Shown: positions 1 through 8,551, counted from the stretch's first letter. The stretch: 22,363 bases of DNA from Betaproteobacteria bacterium (GCA_012274205.1 JAAOZY010000260.1:1-22363); one strand, 5' to 3'. Translations and numbers: made by a program. The notes: a model not told the origin generated them from the sequence alone.

Positions 1-738
1 GGAGGCGCCATCCTCGCTAAGGCCGGCGAGCGCCAGCCCGGCGAGCTTGCTTGCATCGAGCTGGCGATACAGCGCCGCGTAATCGGCGATGGCGAGCGGC
101 GCGTCGCCGGGATAGGGCGGCAGGAACTCGCCGATCTGCGCCGGGGAGAGCTTTTTCGCCAGGCGCATGCGCAGCAGTTCGCTGCGCCAGTTGGCGCCGA
201 GGTCCCAGGCCATCATCTTGATCCAGGCGACCGAATCGGCGCTCTGCCAGGGTTCGGGCTTGATCCCGGTGAGCAGGAATTCCGGCGGCAGGGGGCCGGA
301 GTGCTGCGCGAGGAAGGCGTTCACCCCGGCGGAATAGGCATCGAGCTGGCGCTGCGCGTTCGCGCTCAACAGCTTCAACGTGGCCTCGGCCACGCGGCGC
401 ACGCCCAGGGTGCGAAGAAACCTGTCTGTGTCCAGGGTCGCCGGTCCGAGCGCTTCGGACAGGCGTCCGGCGGCTATGCGCCGGTTCATTTCCATCTGCC
501 ACAGGCGGTCCTGCGCATGCACGAAGCCCAGCGCGAACAAGGCGTCCTCGATGCTGCCGGCGTAGATGTGCGGCACGCCGTTGCGGTCGCGCACGATGTC
601 CACCGGCGCCTTGAGGCCGGCCAGGGTCACGCTGCCGTCGAGCTGCGGCAGCGACTCGCGCAGCCAGATGTATCCCGCAGCGGCGGCGAGCACGATCGCG
701 AGCAGCAGCGTCAGGAATATGCGCAGGGCGATTTTCAT
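1..738 (-). CDS. Penicillin acylase family protein, N-terminal part (gene cut by window edge)
   Basis: The frame reads from an ATG at 738 to the left edge without a stop, giving 246 residues of a longer protein. Residues 1-27 form a hydrophobic signal or anchor segment (KIALRIF...AAGYIWL), so the product is probably periplasmic or membrane-attached. Then come hallmarks of the penicillin G acylase/acyl-homoserine-lactone acylase alpha region: a DIVRDRNGVPHI block near residues 48-59, then an ALGFVHAQDRLWQMEMNRR block. In this Ntn-hydrolase family the precursor is cut to free a catalytic Ser at the beta-chain N-terminus; that part lies outside the window, so activity cannot be judged. Substrate is unknown: beta-lactam, AHL and other amides are all family options. 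No clear ribosome site precedes the ATG. It diverges from phaZ. Confidence 0.9.
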   Translation of the reverse strand, partial: MKIALRIFLTLLLAIVLAAAAGYIWLRESLPQLDGSVTLAGLKAPVDIVRDRNGVPHIYAGSIEDALFALGFVHAQDRLWQMEMNRRIAAGRLSEALGPATLDTDRFLRTLGVRRVAEATLKLLSANAQRQLDAYSAGVNAFLAQHSGPLPPEFLLTGIKPEPWQSADSVAWIKMMAWDLGANWRSELLRMRLAKKLSPAQIGEFLPPYPGDAPLAIADYAALYRQLDASKLAGLALAGLSEDGAS

Positions 739-897
739 CGGATCAAATTCGCTCGGAGTAATCGAAAACGGCGACAGGCTAGCATAAGCGGCTCTTATAA
801 CGAATGGCCAAGGCCGCGAAAATAGCGACGGCGGATAATGCGCCCGGCCGCGTATTTTGGTATAAGCAAGCAACGTGTCATTGATGGAGTGCCTGAT

Positions 898-2127
898 TTG
901 CTCTATACCCTGCATGAAATGAGCCACGCAGCGCTGACGCCCTGGCAACTGTGGGCCAGCTTCAACGCCAGCGCTTTCAGCCACCCGTTCAGCCCGCTTT
1001 CCTATTCTCCGCTCAGCCGCAAGATCGCCGCCGGCAGCGAGCTCTTCGTGCGCATCACCCAGCGTTACCAGAAACCCGAATTCGGCATCAGCACGGCGCG
1101 CGTCGGCGGCAGGGAAACCGCGGTCAGCGAAAGCGTCGTGCTCGACAAGCCTTTCTGCCAGCTGCGGCACTTCGAGCGCGACCTGGCCGGGCGCAAGGGC
1201 AGGGCGGATCCCGTGGTCCTGCTGGTGGCGCCTTTGTCGGGCCACCATGCCAGCTTGCTGCGCGACACGGTGCGCACGCTGCTGCCGGAGCACGAGGTTT
1301 ACGTCACCGACTGGGTGGACGCGCGCATGGTGCCGCTCATCCAGGGCCCGTTTCACCTGGACGACTACGTCGACTACGTGCGCGAGTTCATCTCCTTCCT
1401 CGGGCCCGACGTGCATGTGATTTCGGTATGCCAGCCGACGGTGCCGGTGTTGGCCGCGATCGCGCTGATGGCCGAAGCCGACGCGCCGGTCAAGCCGCGC
1501 ACCATGATCATGATGGGCGGGCCCATCGACGCGCGGCGCAGCCCGACCGCGGTCAACAACCTGGCCACGCGCAAGCCCCTTTCCTGGTTCAAGGGCAATG
1601 TCATCGACCGCGTGCCGGCGAAATATCCGGGCGCGATGCGCCAGGTCTATCCGGGTTTCCTGCAGCACATGGGCTTCGTCGCGATGAATCCCTCGCGCCA
1701 CGCCAATGCACACCAGGATTTCTACAATCATCTGGTCAAAGGCGACGGCGATTCGGCCGAGGCGCACCGGCGCTTCTATGACGAGTACAACGCGGTGCTG
1801 GACATGCCGGCGGAGTACTACCTGGACACCATCAAGACTGTGTTCCAGGAATTCTCCCTGCCCAAGGGGCGCATGTTCGTGCGCGAGCAGCTGGTGCGGC
1901 CGCGCGCCATCAGCAAGACCGCGCTGCTGACCATCGAAGGTGAACTCGACGACATTTCCGGAAACGGGCAGACCGAGTCGGCGCACGGACTGTGCACCTC
2001 GATACCGGAGAAGATGCGCGAGCACTATCTCGCGCCCGACGTGGGGCATTACGGCATTTTTAGCGGGCGCCGCTTCCGCGAGACGCTATATCCGCGCATC
2101 CGCGGCTTCATCCGGCGCCACGCCTAA
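898..2127 (+). CDS. phaZ: Intracellular poly(3-hydroxybutyrate) depolymerase (PhaZ)
   Basis: Hydrolyses stored polyhydroxyalkanoate granules in the cytoplasm. I choose the TTG at 898, which gives 409 residues beginning MLYTLHEMSHAAL, the usual N-terminus of this family. GGAG at 886-889 lies 8 bases before it, whereas the in-frame ATG at 838 adds 20 atypical residues and lacks such a site. The protein has an alpha/beta-hydrolase core with the family's cysteine nucleophile in VCQPTVP (Cys178), an acidic site in GELDDISGNG (Asp351/352) and a histidine in DVGHYGIFSG (His384). The spacing closely matches the Cys/Asp/His triad reported for Cupriavidus PhaZ1. It stands alone on its strand between a divergent acylase and a convergent CoA-transferase. 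The latter could activate C4 acids, but a shared role is only inference. Function is well supported. Confidence 0.93.
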   Translation: MLYTLHEMSHAALTPWQLWASFNASAFSHPFSPLSYSPLSRKIAAGSELFVRITQRYQKPEFGISTARVGGRETAVSESVVLDKPFCQLRHFERDLAGRKGRADPVVLLVAPLSGHHASLLRDTVRTLLPEHEVYVTDWVDARMVPLIQGPFHLDDYVDYVREFISFLGPDVHVISVCQPTVPVLAAIALMAEADAPVKPRTMIMMGGPIDARRSPTAVNNLATRKPLSWFKGNVIDRVPAKYPGAMRQVYPGFLQHMGFVAMNPSRHANAHQDFYNHLVKGDGDSAEAHRRFYDEYNAVLDMPAEYYLDTIKTVFQEFSLPKGRMFVREQLVRPRAISKTALLTIEGELDDISGNGQTESAHGLCTSIPEKMREHYLAPDVGHYGIFSGRRFRETLYPRIRGFIRRHA

Positions 2128-2165
2128 GGTGGTCGATTGAAGGCGTAAGCCCTGCGCTGGACGTC

Positions 2166-2183
2166 GGCGCGCAACGCCGCGCC
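2166..2183. terminator. Possible hairpin between convergent genes
   Basis: A perfect 6-bp GC stem, GGCGCG at 2166-2171 and CGCGCC at 2178-2183, with a 6-nt loop, sits in the 64-bp gap between the convergent ends of phaZ and the CoA-transferase gene. No T-tract follows on either strand, so it is at best a weak or factor-assisted terminator. Confidence 0.25.
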
Positions 2184-2191
2184 AACTGCGT

Positions 2192-3499
2192 CTAGATCGC
2201 GTGTGGCAGGATCCTGCGCTCCCAGGCCTCCTGCTCCAGGGCTGCGCGAAAATCCGGATGCGCAATCTCCATAAGTTCTCGCACCCGCTGCCTCAGGGTC
2301 TTGCCGTATAGTTGCGCGATGCCGAATTCGGTGACGACAAAGTGAACATCGGCACGGGTGGTGACCACACCGGCGCCCGGCTGCAGCATGGGCACGATGC
2401 GCGACAATTTTCCACCCGCAGCCGTGGACGGCAGGGCGATGATGGGCACTCCACCCTTGCTCATGGCTGCGCCGCGAATGAAGTCCAACTGTCCGCCGAA
2501 CCCGGAATAGATGCGCTTTCCGACCGACTCGGCGCAGACTTGTCCGGTAATGTCCACTTCCAATGCCGAATTGATAGCGACCATATGGTCGTTCTGGGCA
2601 ATGATGACTGGATTGTTGGTGTAGTCCGCGGGGTGCATCTCGAACAGGGGATTGTTGTCGATATAGTCGTACAAGGCCCGGCTGCCCATGGCAAAGCTGG
2701 CGACGACCTTGCCCGGATGCAGGGTCTTGCGCGCGCCGGTGATCACGCCTGATTCAATGGCGTCCATGACCCGGTCGGAAACCATCTCCGTATGAATGCC
2801 CAGATCGCGCTTGCCGGCGAGCGCCGCCACCACGGCATCCGGTATTGCGCCGATGCCGAGCTGCAGGGTCGCGCCGTCCTCGACCAGTGACGCGACAAAG
2901 CGTCCGATGCTGGTGTGGATTGCCGAGGGCGGCTCGATCGGCAGTTCCGGCAAGGTGAAAGACGCGTCGACCACCACGCTTACCTTGTGCGCCGGGACGA
3001 AGCAATCGCCCAATGCGCGCGGCATTTGGTCGTTCACGACGGCGATTACCACTTCCGCGACTTCCACGGCGGCCAGGCTCACCAGACATTCAACGCCCAG
3101 TGACAAAAAGCCGTGCTCGTCCGGCGGCGCCGTGGATACGATCGCCACCCTGATCGGTAGCGCGCCGCTTTTGAACAGCGCTGGTATGTCATGCAGATGC
3201 ACCGGCAGATAGGCCGCGCGTCCGTTCTGCACCGCCTCCCGGTCGGCGCTGCCCACGAACAGGACGGTGTGGCGAAAATGCCCTTCCAGCTCGGGTGCTG
3301 CGAGAGGGTCTTCCCCGGCGAACAGCAGATGCAGCAACTCGACCTGCTCGAGGCTTGCTGCGCGATCTCGCAGTGCATGCAGCAAGGGCCGCGGTGTCGC
3401 GGCATTGCCGCCGATATACACGCGATCGTGCGAACGCACCAGCCGCGCGGCGCCGGCGGCGTCCATGCGTCGGTTGTTGTAGTGCTCATGCCAAGTCAT
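2192..3499 (-). CDS. Acetyl-CoA hydrolase/transferase family protein (4-hydroxybutyrate CoA-transferase-like)
   Basis: Family I CoA-transferase that moves CoA between acetyl-CoA (or another acyl-CoA) and a short carboxylic acid in the cytoplasm. From the ATG at 3499 the product is 435 residues, usual for the 4-hydroxybutyrate CoA-transferase group. GGAG seven bases upstream supports this start over a longer frame reaching 3568. The N-terminal domain (about 1-200) carries TAPPDEHGFLSLG. The C-terminal domain carries GIGAIPDAV and then GIHTEMVSD, whose Glu238 matches the catalytic glutamate (also numbered 238) of Clostridium aminobutyricum AbfT. An SGFGGQLDFIRGA block follows, typical of the family's C-terminal half. 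The exact acid (acetate, propionate, 4-hydroxybutyrate) cannot be told. A promoter-like sequence and two copies of an 8-bp palindrome lie just upstream. Confidence 0.9.
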   Translation of the reverse strand: MTWHEHYNNRRMDAAGAARLVRSHDRVYIGGNAATPRPLLHALRDRAASLEQVELLHLLFAGEDPLAAPELEGHFRHTVLFVGSADREAVQNGRAAYLPVHLHDIPALFKSGALPIRVAIVSTAPPDEHGFLSLGVECLVSLAAVEVAEVVIAVVNDQMPRALGDCFVPAHKVSVVVDASFTLPELPIEPPSAIHTSIGRFVASLVEDGATLQLGIGAIPDAVVAALAGKRDLGIHTEMVSDRVMDAIESGVITGARKTLHPGKVVASFAMGSRALYDYIDNNPLFEMHPADYTNNPVIIAQNDHMVAINSALEVDITGQVCAESVGKRIYSGFGGQLDFIRGAAMSKGGVPIIALPSTAAGGKLSRIVPMLQPGAGVVTTRADVHFVVTEFGIAQLYGKTLRQRVRELMEIAHPDFRAALEQEAWERRILPHAI

Positions 3500-3538
3500 G
3501 CCAATCTCCGGATGATCAATTGCCGCGGTGATGCAAGC

Positions 3539-3568
3539 ATCATAAGCACCCTGTCCCGATGGAGACAA
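3539..3568 (-). promoter_or_regulatory. Candidate sigma70-type promoter for the CoA-transferase gene
   Basis: On the minus strand, TTGTCT (plus 3563-3568) and TATGAT (plus 3539-3544) are separated by 18 bases. This predicts a transcript start near 3532 and a leader of about 33 bases before the ATG at 3499. It is pattern match only. Confidence 0.35.
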
Positions 3569-3586
3569 ATGCTATCCTGGATCGAT

Positions 3587-3662
3587 CCGATCGGAAAATG
3601 GAATCGGGTGGCCGGCATTTGCCTTTTGGCATTTGCGGCCTGATGCGCATGGAACCGATCGG
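3587..3662. promoter_or_regulatory. Two copies of palindrome CCGATCGG upstream of the CoA-transferase gene
   Basis: The 8-bp palindrome CCGATCGG occurs at 3587-3594 and 3655-3662. The second copy extends to ACCGATCGGT at 3654-3663. Between them a 9-bp direct repeat, GGCATTTGC, occurs at 3614-3622 and 3628-3636, 14 bases apart. A 12-bp palindrome GCCGGCGCCGGC follows at 3665-3676. The 234-bp gap 3500-3733 has no convincing gene, so these could be regulator sites, but short palindromes are also common by chance. Confidence 0.25.
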
Positions 3663-3733
3663 TCGCCGGCGCCGGCTTCATTCGGGCTCGACACCTTTCA
3701 GGCTGGCCAGGGCCAAGCCCCTATGCGCGGCGC

Positions 3734-4726
3734 TTATCTGGCCGCCGTATATCTGAGGACCTGCTGCTCGATCGCGCCGAACAGGGAATTGCCTTCGGCA
3801 TCGAGCATTTCGATGCGCACGCGGTCGCCGAATTTGAGGAACGGTGTCGCCGGCTCCCCGCCTGCGATCGTCTCCAGCGCGCGCCTTTCCGCGATGCACG
3901 CGGTGCCCGTGCTCTGATCCGCGTTAGACACCGTGCCCGAACCGACGATGCTGCCGGCGACAAGCGGCCTGGTGCCGGCGGCATGCGCGATCAGGCGCGG
4001 GAAATCGACACTCATGTCGACGCCTGCATTGGGGTGCCCCAGCTCTTCGCCGTTGACTTGCACCAGCAGCGGCAGGCTCAGCTTGCTTCCATCCCAGGCG
4101 GAGCCGAGCTCGTCGGGCGTCAGCGCCAGCGGAGAAAACGCGGAACTGGGCTTGCTCTGGAAAAAGCCGAAACCCTTGGCCAGTTCCGCCGGCGCCAGAT
4201 TGCGCAGGGACAGGTCGTTGACGAGCAGCAGCAGGCGGATGTATTCGCCCGCCTCTTTCTTTGGAATGCCCATGGGTACGTCGCCGGTGATAACGGCGAT
4301 CTCTGCTTCAAGGTCCAGGCCCCAGTCCTCGGATTCCAGCGGAATGTCGTCGCAGGGGCCGAGGAAGGCGTCCGAGCCTCCCTGGTACATGAGCGGATCG
4401 CTGCGGAAGGATTTGGGCATTTCCGCGCCGCGCGCCTTGCGCAGGCGCTCGACGTGGCTGATGTAGGCGGAGCCGTCGGCCCATTGGTAGGCGCGCGGCA
4501 GGGGCGACGCGCATTGCTTCGGATCGAACTCGAAGGCGCGGCCGCCGGGCGCGCGGTTGAGCGCGTCGTAGCGATCGGTGAGCTGCGGCGAGGCGTAGGT
4601 CCAGTCGTCCAGCGCCGCCTGCAGCGTGGGCGCGATGTCGTCGGCCTTGATCGCGTGTTTCAGATCGCGCGACACCACGATCAGCGTGCCGTCGCGGGTT
4701 CCGTCTTTGAGGGTGGCGAGTTTCAT
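3734..4726 (-). CDS. Fumarylacetoacetate hydrolase family protein
   Basis: A 330-residue member of the FAA hydrolase family, metal-dependent enzymes that cleave or hydrate 2,4-diketo acids in aromatic and amino-acid catabolism. Residues 1-75 form the small N-terminal domain. The catalytic fold follows, with metal ligands recognisable as Glu140 and Glu142 in DLEAEIAVI and Asp171 in LLVNDLSLRN. The late RPLVAGSIVGSGTVSN segment also matches the family's C-terminal core. Length and the long N-terminal part resemble the fumarylacetoacetase/fumarylpyruvate hydrolase-like proteins of proteobacteria, but no tyrosine or gentisate pathway gene is nearby to fix the substrate. It lies downstream of the DUF427 gene by 60 bases and may be co-transcribed. 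The ribosome site is weak (GAAG about 8 bases before ATG). Confidence 0.88.
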   Translation of the reverse strand: MKLATLKDGTRDGTLIVVSRDLKHAIKADDIAPTLQAALDDWTYASPQLTDRYDALNRAPGGRAFEFDPKQCASPLPRAYQWADGSAYISHVERLRKARGAEMPKSFRSDPLMYQGGSDAFLGPCDDIPLESEDWGLDLEAEIAVITGDVPMGIPKKEAGEYIRLLLLVNDLSLRNLAPAELAKGFGFFQSKPSSAFSPLALTPDELGSAWDGSKLSLPLLVQVNGEELGHPNAGVDMSVDFPRLIAHAAGTRPLVAGSIVGSGTVSNADQSTGTACIAERRALETIAGGEPATPFLKFGDRVRIEMLDAEGNSLFGAIEQQVLRYTAAR

Positions 4727-4786
4727 GTTGGCTTCGATTTTATTGGCGCAGCCGCATTTTAACCGCTTGCGCAGGCCGAGGGCTGC

Positions 4787-5071
4787 CTATGGAATGATCT
4801 GCACGCCGCGCCAGAACGCGACGTAGCCGGCAATGTTGGCCGCCGCCGGCTGCGGTGACGGGTAGTACCACGCGCCGTCCTTGTTGACCTGATCGCCGAC
4901 CACGATGTCGTAGTAGCTGGCAACGCCCTTCCAGGCGCAGGTCGAGTGCTGGTCGCTGGCGCGGAAATAGCGCAGGTCCAGCGATTCCGGCGGGAAGTAG
5001 GTGTTGCCTTCCACGGTTTCAAAACGCTCGGTTTGCGCGATTGTCGTGTTGTTCCAGACGGCTTTGGGCAT
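4787..5071 (-). CDS. DUF427 domain-containing protein
   Basis: A 94-residue single-domain protein that starts MPKAVWNN at 5071; GGGAGG eight bases upstream decides the start over the longer open frame to 5197. The sequence shows the DUF427 (PF04248) signature: an FETVEGNTYFPPES block, then STCAWKGVASYYD, then a C-terminal AFWRGVQI. The family is a small beta-rich cytoplasmic fold of unknown biochemical function, often found beside redox and metabolic genes. Here it follows the TVP38-reductase fusion gene by 53 bases and precedes the FAA hydrolase gene, which suggests a shared transcript but does not reveal its job. Confidence 0.9.
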   Translation of the reverse strand: MPKAVWNNTTIAQTERFETVEGNTYFPPESLDLRYFRASDQHSTCAWKGVASYYDIVVGDQVNKDGAWYYPSPQPAAANIAGYVAFWRGVQIIP

Positions 5072-5124
5072 GGTGCTCGCCTCCCTCAGGCTTGAATGGC
5101 GTTCGCAGCCGGCGCATCGCGCCC

Positions 5125-7269
5125 TCAGCCGCGCCGCCAGGTGTGGAAGCGCTGCACCCAGCGCAGCAGCTTCTGCGGCGCATGCGCCTTCTTCCACACG
5201 CCCGCGGCGTACTTGTTGGCTTCGGCCAGCGTCGGATAAATGTGGATGGTGCCGAGGATCTTGTTGAGGCCGATGCCGTGGCGCATCGCCAGCACATATT
5301 CGGCGATCAGGTCGCCCGCGTGCTCGCCGACGATGGTGACGCCGAGTATCTTGTCCTTGCCGGGTACGGTGAGCACCTTGACGAAACCCTCGGCTTCACC
5401 GTCGGCGATGGCGCGATCCAGGTCGTCGATGCCATACACCGTGACTTCACAGGCAATGCCGCGCTCCTTCGCCTCGATTTCGTTCAGGCCCACCCGCGCC
5501 GCCTCCGGATCGACGAAGGTGGCCCAGGGTATCACGGAGTAGTCGGCGCGGAATTTCCTGAACGGGTCGAACAGCGCATTGACCGCCGCATACCAGGCCT
5601 GATGCGCGGCGGTATGGGTGAACTGATACGGCCCCGCGACGTCGCCGGCGGCGTAGATGTTGGGGTATTTCGTCTGCAGAAATTCGTTGGTTTCGACGGT
5701 GCGGCTTGCGGCAATGCCCAGTTCCTCCAGGCCATAGCCTTTCAGGTTCGCCACCCGGCCCACCGCCACCAGCAGGCCGTCGAAGGGGATGCGTACGTCC
5801 TGTCCTTCATGTTCGGCGATGAGGATTTTCTCGCCGGCCTCGACCAGGAACTGTTTCGCCTTGTGACGGACGAGCACGGCGATGCCTTCGGCGCGAAAGC
5901 GCCGTGTCACCAGCCCGGACACTTCGGGGTCCTCGCGCATCAGGATGCGTGGCGCCATTTCGACCTGCGTGACCGTGGCGCCCAGCCGGGCAAAGGTCTG
6001 CGTAAGCTCGGAGCCGATCGGGCCGCCGCCCAGCACCACCAGCCGCTGCGGCAGCTGGCGTAGATTCCATACCGTGTCGGAAGTGAGATAGCCGGTGTGC
6101 TCTATGCCCGGAATCGGCGGGACGAAGGGGCGCGCGCCGGCGGCGATGACGATGCTGCGCGTCGTCAGGCGCTGCGTCGTGCCGTCATTGCGCGCAATGT
6201 CCACTTCCCAGGGGGAAACGATTTTCGCGCTGCCAGCGATCACCTCGACGCCGAGCCCGGCGTAACGCTCGGCCGAGTCGTGCGGTTCCACCGCTTTGAT
6301 CACGCGCTGCACGCGCTCCATGACATCGGCGAAGTCGAACGCGGCCGTCGCCTCGCGGATGCCGAATTCGCGCGAGCGGCGCATGTGCGACAGCAGCTTG
6401 GCCGAGCGGATCAGGGCTTTCGAAGGCACGCAGCCGGTATTGAGGCAGTCGCCGCCGAGCTGGTGCTTCTCCACCAGCGTGACTTTTGCCTTGACTGCGG
6501 CGGCGATATAGGCGCTCACCAGACCGGCCGAGCCGGCACCGATCACCACCAGGTTGCGCTCGAAGCGCGGCGGCCGCTTCCAGCCGGCGTAGACCTTTTT
6601 CATGCGCAGCGTCTCCGCAATCTTCTTTGCGACCAGGGGAAACACGCCCAGCAGCGCGAACGACGCGATCAGCGCGGGCGAGAGTATCCCCGACAGCGAT
6701 TCGATCTGCGCCAGCTGCGTGCCCGCGTTGACGTACACGATCGTGCCCAGCAGCATGCCCGCCTGGCTCACCCAGTAGAAGGTCCGGGTGCGGATAACGC
6801 TCAGGCCCATCGCCAGGTTGATCACGAAGAATGGGAATAGCGGCACCAGGCGCAGGGTGAACAGATAGAAACCGCCCTCGCGCTCGATGCCGGCATTGAT
6901 GGCGCGCAGCCGCTCGCCGAAGCGCTGCTCGACCCAGTCGCGCAGCACAAAGCGCGACACCAGAAAAGCCAGGGTGGCGCCGATCGTGGAAGCGAAGGAC
7001 ACCAGCAGCGTGCCCCACAGCAGGCCGAACACCGCGCCGCCCGCAAGCGTCATCACTGCCGCGCCGGGCAGCGACAGGCCGGTGACGGCGACGTAGACAA
7101 GAAAATAGCAAAGGGCAGCTTTGGCCGGATGCGCGGCACGCCAGGCTTCGATCGCCGTTTGCTGGCTCTTGAAAAAATCCAGGCTCAGGTAGCGGCCAAG
7201 ATCGAAGCCCCAATAGGCGAGTACGGCCCCGATCAACAGGGCAATCACGGCGAAGCGTTTAGCGTTCAT
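5125..7269 (-). CDS. TVP38/TMEM64 membrane domain fused to a FAD-dependent pyridine-nucleotide disulfide oxidoreductase
   Basis: A 714-residue two-part protein. Residues 1-225 are a TVP38/TMEM64 (VTT, DedA-superfamily) domain: an N-terminal helix, a SLPGAAVMTLAGG re-entrant-type segment and the RLVPLFPFFVINLAMG block at 140-155. Residues 238-714 are a lipoamide dehydrogenase/mercuric reductase-type flavoprotein, with FAD site GAGSAG (244-249), redox pair Cys275/Cys280 in GGDCLNTGCVPSK, an NAD(P) site LGGGPIGSE and a YAAGDVAG motif. In the C-terminal dimer domain the usual HPTxxE acid-base motif reads YPTLAE, so the His is Tyr. The MerA terminal Cys pair is absent, so mercury reduction is unlikely. 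This architecture is known in other bacteria, but its substrate is not. NAD(P)H-driven reduction of a disulfide or quinone at the membrane is inference. Confidence 0.92.
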   Translation of the reverse strand: MNAKRFAVIALLIGAVLAYWGFDLGRYLSLDFFKSQQTAIEAWRAAHPAKAALCYFLVYVAVTGLSLPGAAVMTLAGGAVFGLLWGTLLVSFASTIGATLAFLVSRFVLRDWVEQRFGERLRAINAGIEREGGFYLFTLRLVPLFPFFVINLAMGLSVIRTRTFYWVSQAGMLLGTIVYVNAGTQLAQIESLSGILSPALIASFALLGVFPLVAKKIAETLRMKKVYAGWKRPPRFERNLVVIGAGSAGLVSAYIAAAVKAKVTLVEKHQLGGDCLNTGCVPSKALIRSAKLLSHMRRSREFGIREATAAFDFADVMERVQRVIKAVEPHDSAERYAGLGVEVIAGSAKIVSPWEVDIARNDGTTQRLTTRSIVIAAGARPFVPPIPGIEHTGYLTSDTVWNLRQLPQRLVVLGGGPIGSELTQTFARLGATVTQVEMAPRILMREDPEVSGLVTRRFRAEGIAVLVRHKAKQFLVEAGEKILIAEHEGQDVRIPFDGLLVAVGRVANLKGYGLEELGIAASRTVETNEFLQTKYPNIYAAGDVAGPYQFTHTAAHQAWYAAVNALFDPFRKFRADYSVIPWATFVDPEAARVGLNEIEAKERGIACEVTVYGIDDLDRAIADGEAEGFVKVLTVPGKDKILGVTIVGEHAGDLIAEYVLAMRHGIGLNKILGTIHIYPTLAEANKYAAGVWKKAHAPQKLLRWVQRFHTWRRG

Positions 7270-7382
7270 CGGCTATCCAGGTCAGGCATTGCGCTCGGTC
7301 ATTGCTTCCTTTATCGGCTTGATGCGCCGAATCCTTACGCGGCAGTCCAGACGCCGTTGCGTGATTGGCGCGAAAGGCGCGC

Positions 7383-8411
7383 TTACTTCCGGCGCCTGCT
7401 GCTCTGGCGCGACAGATCCGCGATCAAGCCCGCGATGGCCGCGCGCTCTGCCGCCGGGTCGCATGTGTGCCGCTTTGCCCTGACCGCCGCCGCGAGCGTC
7501 TCGAGCCAGGCCGGATCGCGCTGCGCGCGCGCCATCAGCGCAGCAAGGGCGGCTGCGTCCGCCACCGGGTAATACGCGGAATAGTCGGCGCCGAGCAGGC
7601 CGATATTGCCCGGAATGGCGGAGGCGATCACCGGCACGCCGACGCCGATGGCTTCGGAAACCACGTGCGCACCGCCTTCCATGCGGCTGGAAATCACCAT
7701 CGCATGGCTGCGCGCGAGCCAACGCATCGCGCCCGCATGATCGAGTTCACCCAGCCAGCGATAGCGCGGCTCGGTGCGCATGAGCGCGCGCGCCTGCCGG
7801 TCCATGTCCGGGCTCATCGCCTGGCCCAGCTGCACCACGCGGATTGCGCGCTGCGGCAACTGCGCCAGCGCCAGCGCGGCGCAAAACGGATCTTTTTCCT
7901 CGCGCAGATGGCCGATGACGGTGACCAGGAAATAGCTGCGCGGCGGATCCTGCCGCCGCGGTGCGCGCACCGACTGGAAAATGACGCGCGTCTTGGTGCG
8001 CTGCACCGCGCTGAGTTCATCCAGGCCTTTGGGCTGCAGCACCACCATGCGGTCGGCCAGCCTCAGCGAGGCGCGTGCATCGGCGTCATGGCGGATATCG
8101 CGGTACAGGTCGGTGCCGGTGAGGATCAGCGCCAGCGGACGCTGCGGATGCGCAGCTTTCCAGGCATGCATGGCCGCGTGACTGCGGCGCGCGTGCAGCG
8201 CGATCAGGATATCGGCGTCACTCCCGTCCCACCCGAGCGCGACCTGCGTGCGGTGGCCGAGCGCGCGCAGATGCCGCGCCCAGCGCAGCGCGGTATGCCG
8301 GTTGCCATGGCGCGAGCCCGGCGCCGCCGGCGTCACGATGACGATGCGCAGGCCGTGCGCCGCCGCTGCGGCGGGTCTGCGCTTGGGCCGGGAATGCTCG
8401 GGCTTGTGCAT
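7383..8411 (-). CDS. senB: Selenosugar synthase SenB (GT-B type glycosyltransferase)
   Basis: A 342-residue glycosyltransferase of the group originally named only as a putative glycosyltransferase and later shown to be SenB, which joins selenophosphate to a UDP-sugar to make a selenosugar for selenoneine biosynthesis. Visible signatures are LRIVIVTPAAPGSRHGNRHTA at the N-terminus (residues 21-41), then a DILIALHARRS block, LTGTDLYRDI, and the nucleotide-sugar region SRMEGGAHVVSEAIGVGVPVIAS. I place the start at the ATG at 8411; a TTG start at 8534 would add 41 low-complexity residues. The neighbouring selD fusion provides selenophosphate, which supports the assignment. No senA (EgtB-like selenoneine synthase) is within the window. 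An extended -10 element lies about 29 bases upstream, so it may be transcribed separately from selD as well. Confidence 0.82.
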   Translation of the reverse strand: MHKPEHSRPKRRPAAAAAHGLRIVIVTPAAPGSRHGNRHTALRWARHLRALGHRTQVALGWDGSDADILIALHARRSHAAMHAWKAAHPQRPLALILTGTDLYRDIRHDADARASLRLADRMVVLQPKGLDELSAVQRTKTRVIFQSVRAPRRQDPPRSYFLVTVIGHLREEKDPFCAALALAQLPQRAIRVVQLGQAMSPDMDRQARALMRTEPRYRWLGELDHAGAMRWLARSHAMVISSRMEGGAHVVSEAIGVGVPVIASAIPGNIGLLGADYSAYYPVADAAALAALMARAQRDPAWLETLAAAVRAKRHTCDPAAERAAIAGLIADLSRQSSRRRK

Positions 8412-8439
8412 AGGACAAACGGAGTAGGGGTCGGCGGAC

Positions 8440-8448
8440 AATATAGCA
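8440..8448 (-). promoter_or_regulatory. Candidate extended -10 promoter of senB
   Basis: On the minus strand TGCTATATT (plus 8440-8448) matches an extended -10 element. It lies in the 140-base gap between the TVP38/TMEM64 gene and the senB ATG at 8411 and would give a leader of about 20 bases. No clear -35 is seen. Confidence 0.3.
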
Positions 8449-8551
8449 GAGGCGGGGGACGCGCCGGTTCTCCGCGGCGCGGCGAGCGCCTGCGTGCGCC
8501 GCTGCCAGATGCGCCCGGGCGCCTGAGGCAGCAAGGTCTCGCACGCCAGGC

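Noticed and set aside
5041..6063. Long open frame on the plus strand opposite the reductase fusion
   Set aside because: It is antisense to a gene with clear FAD and redox motifs, has Arg/His/Ala-rich shadow composition and no family signature; GC-rich DNA gives such frames routinely.
5125..7269. Mercuric reductase (MerA)
   Set aside because: The N-terminal half is a TVP38/TMEM64 domain, the C-terminal Cys pair of MerA is missing and no other mer gene is present.
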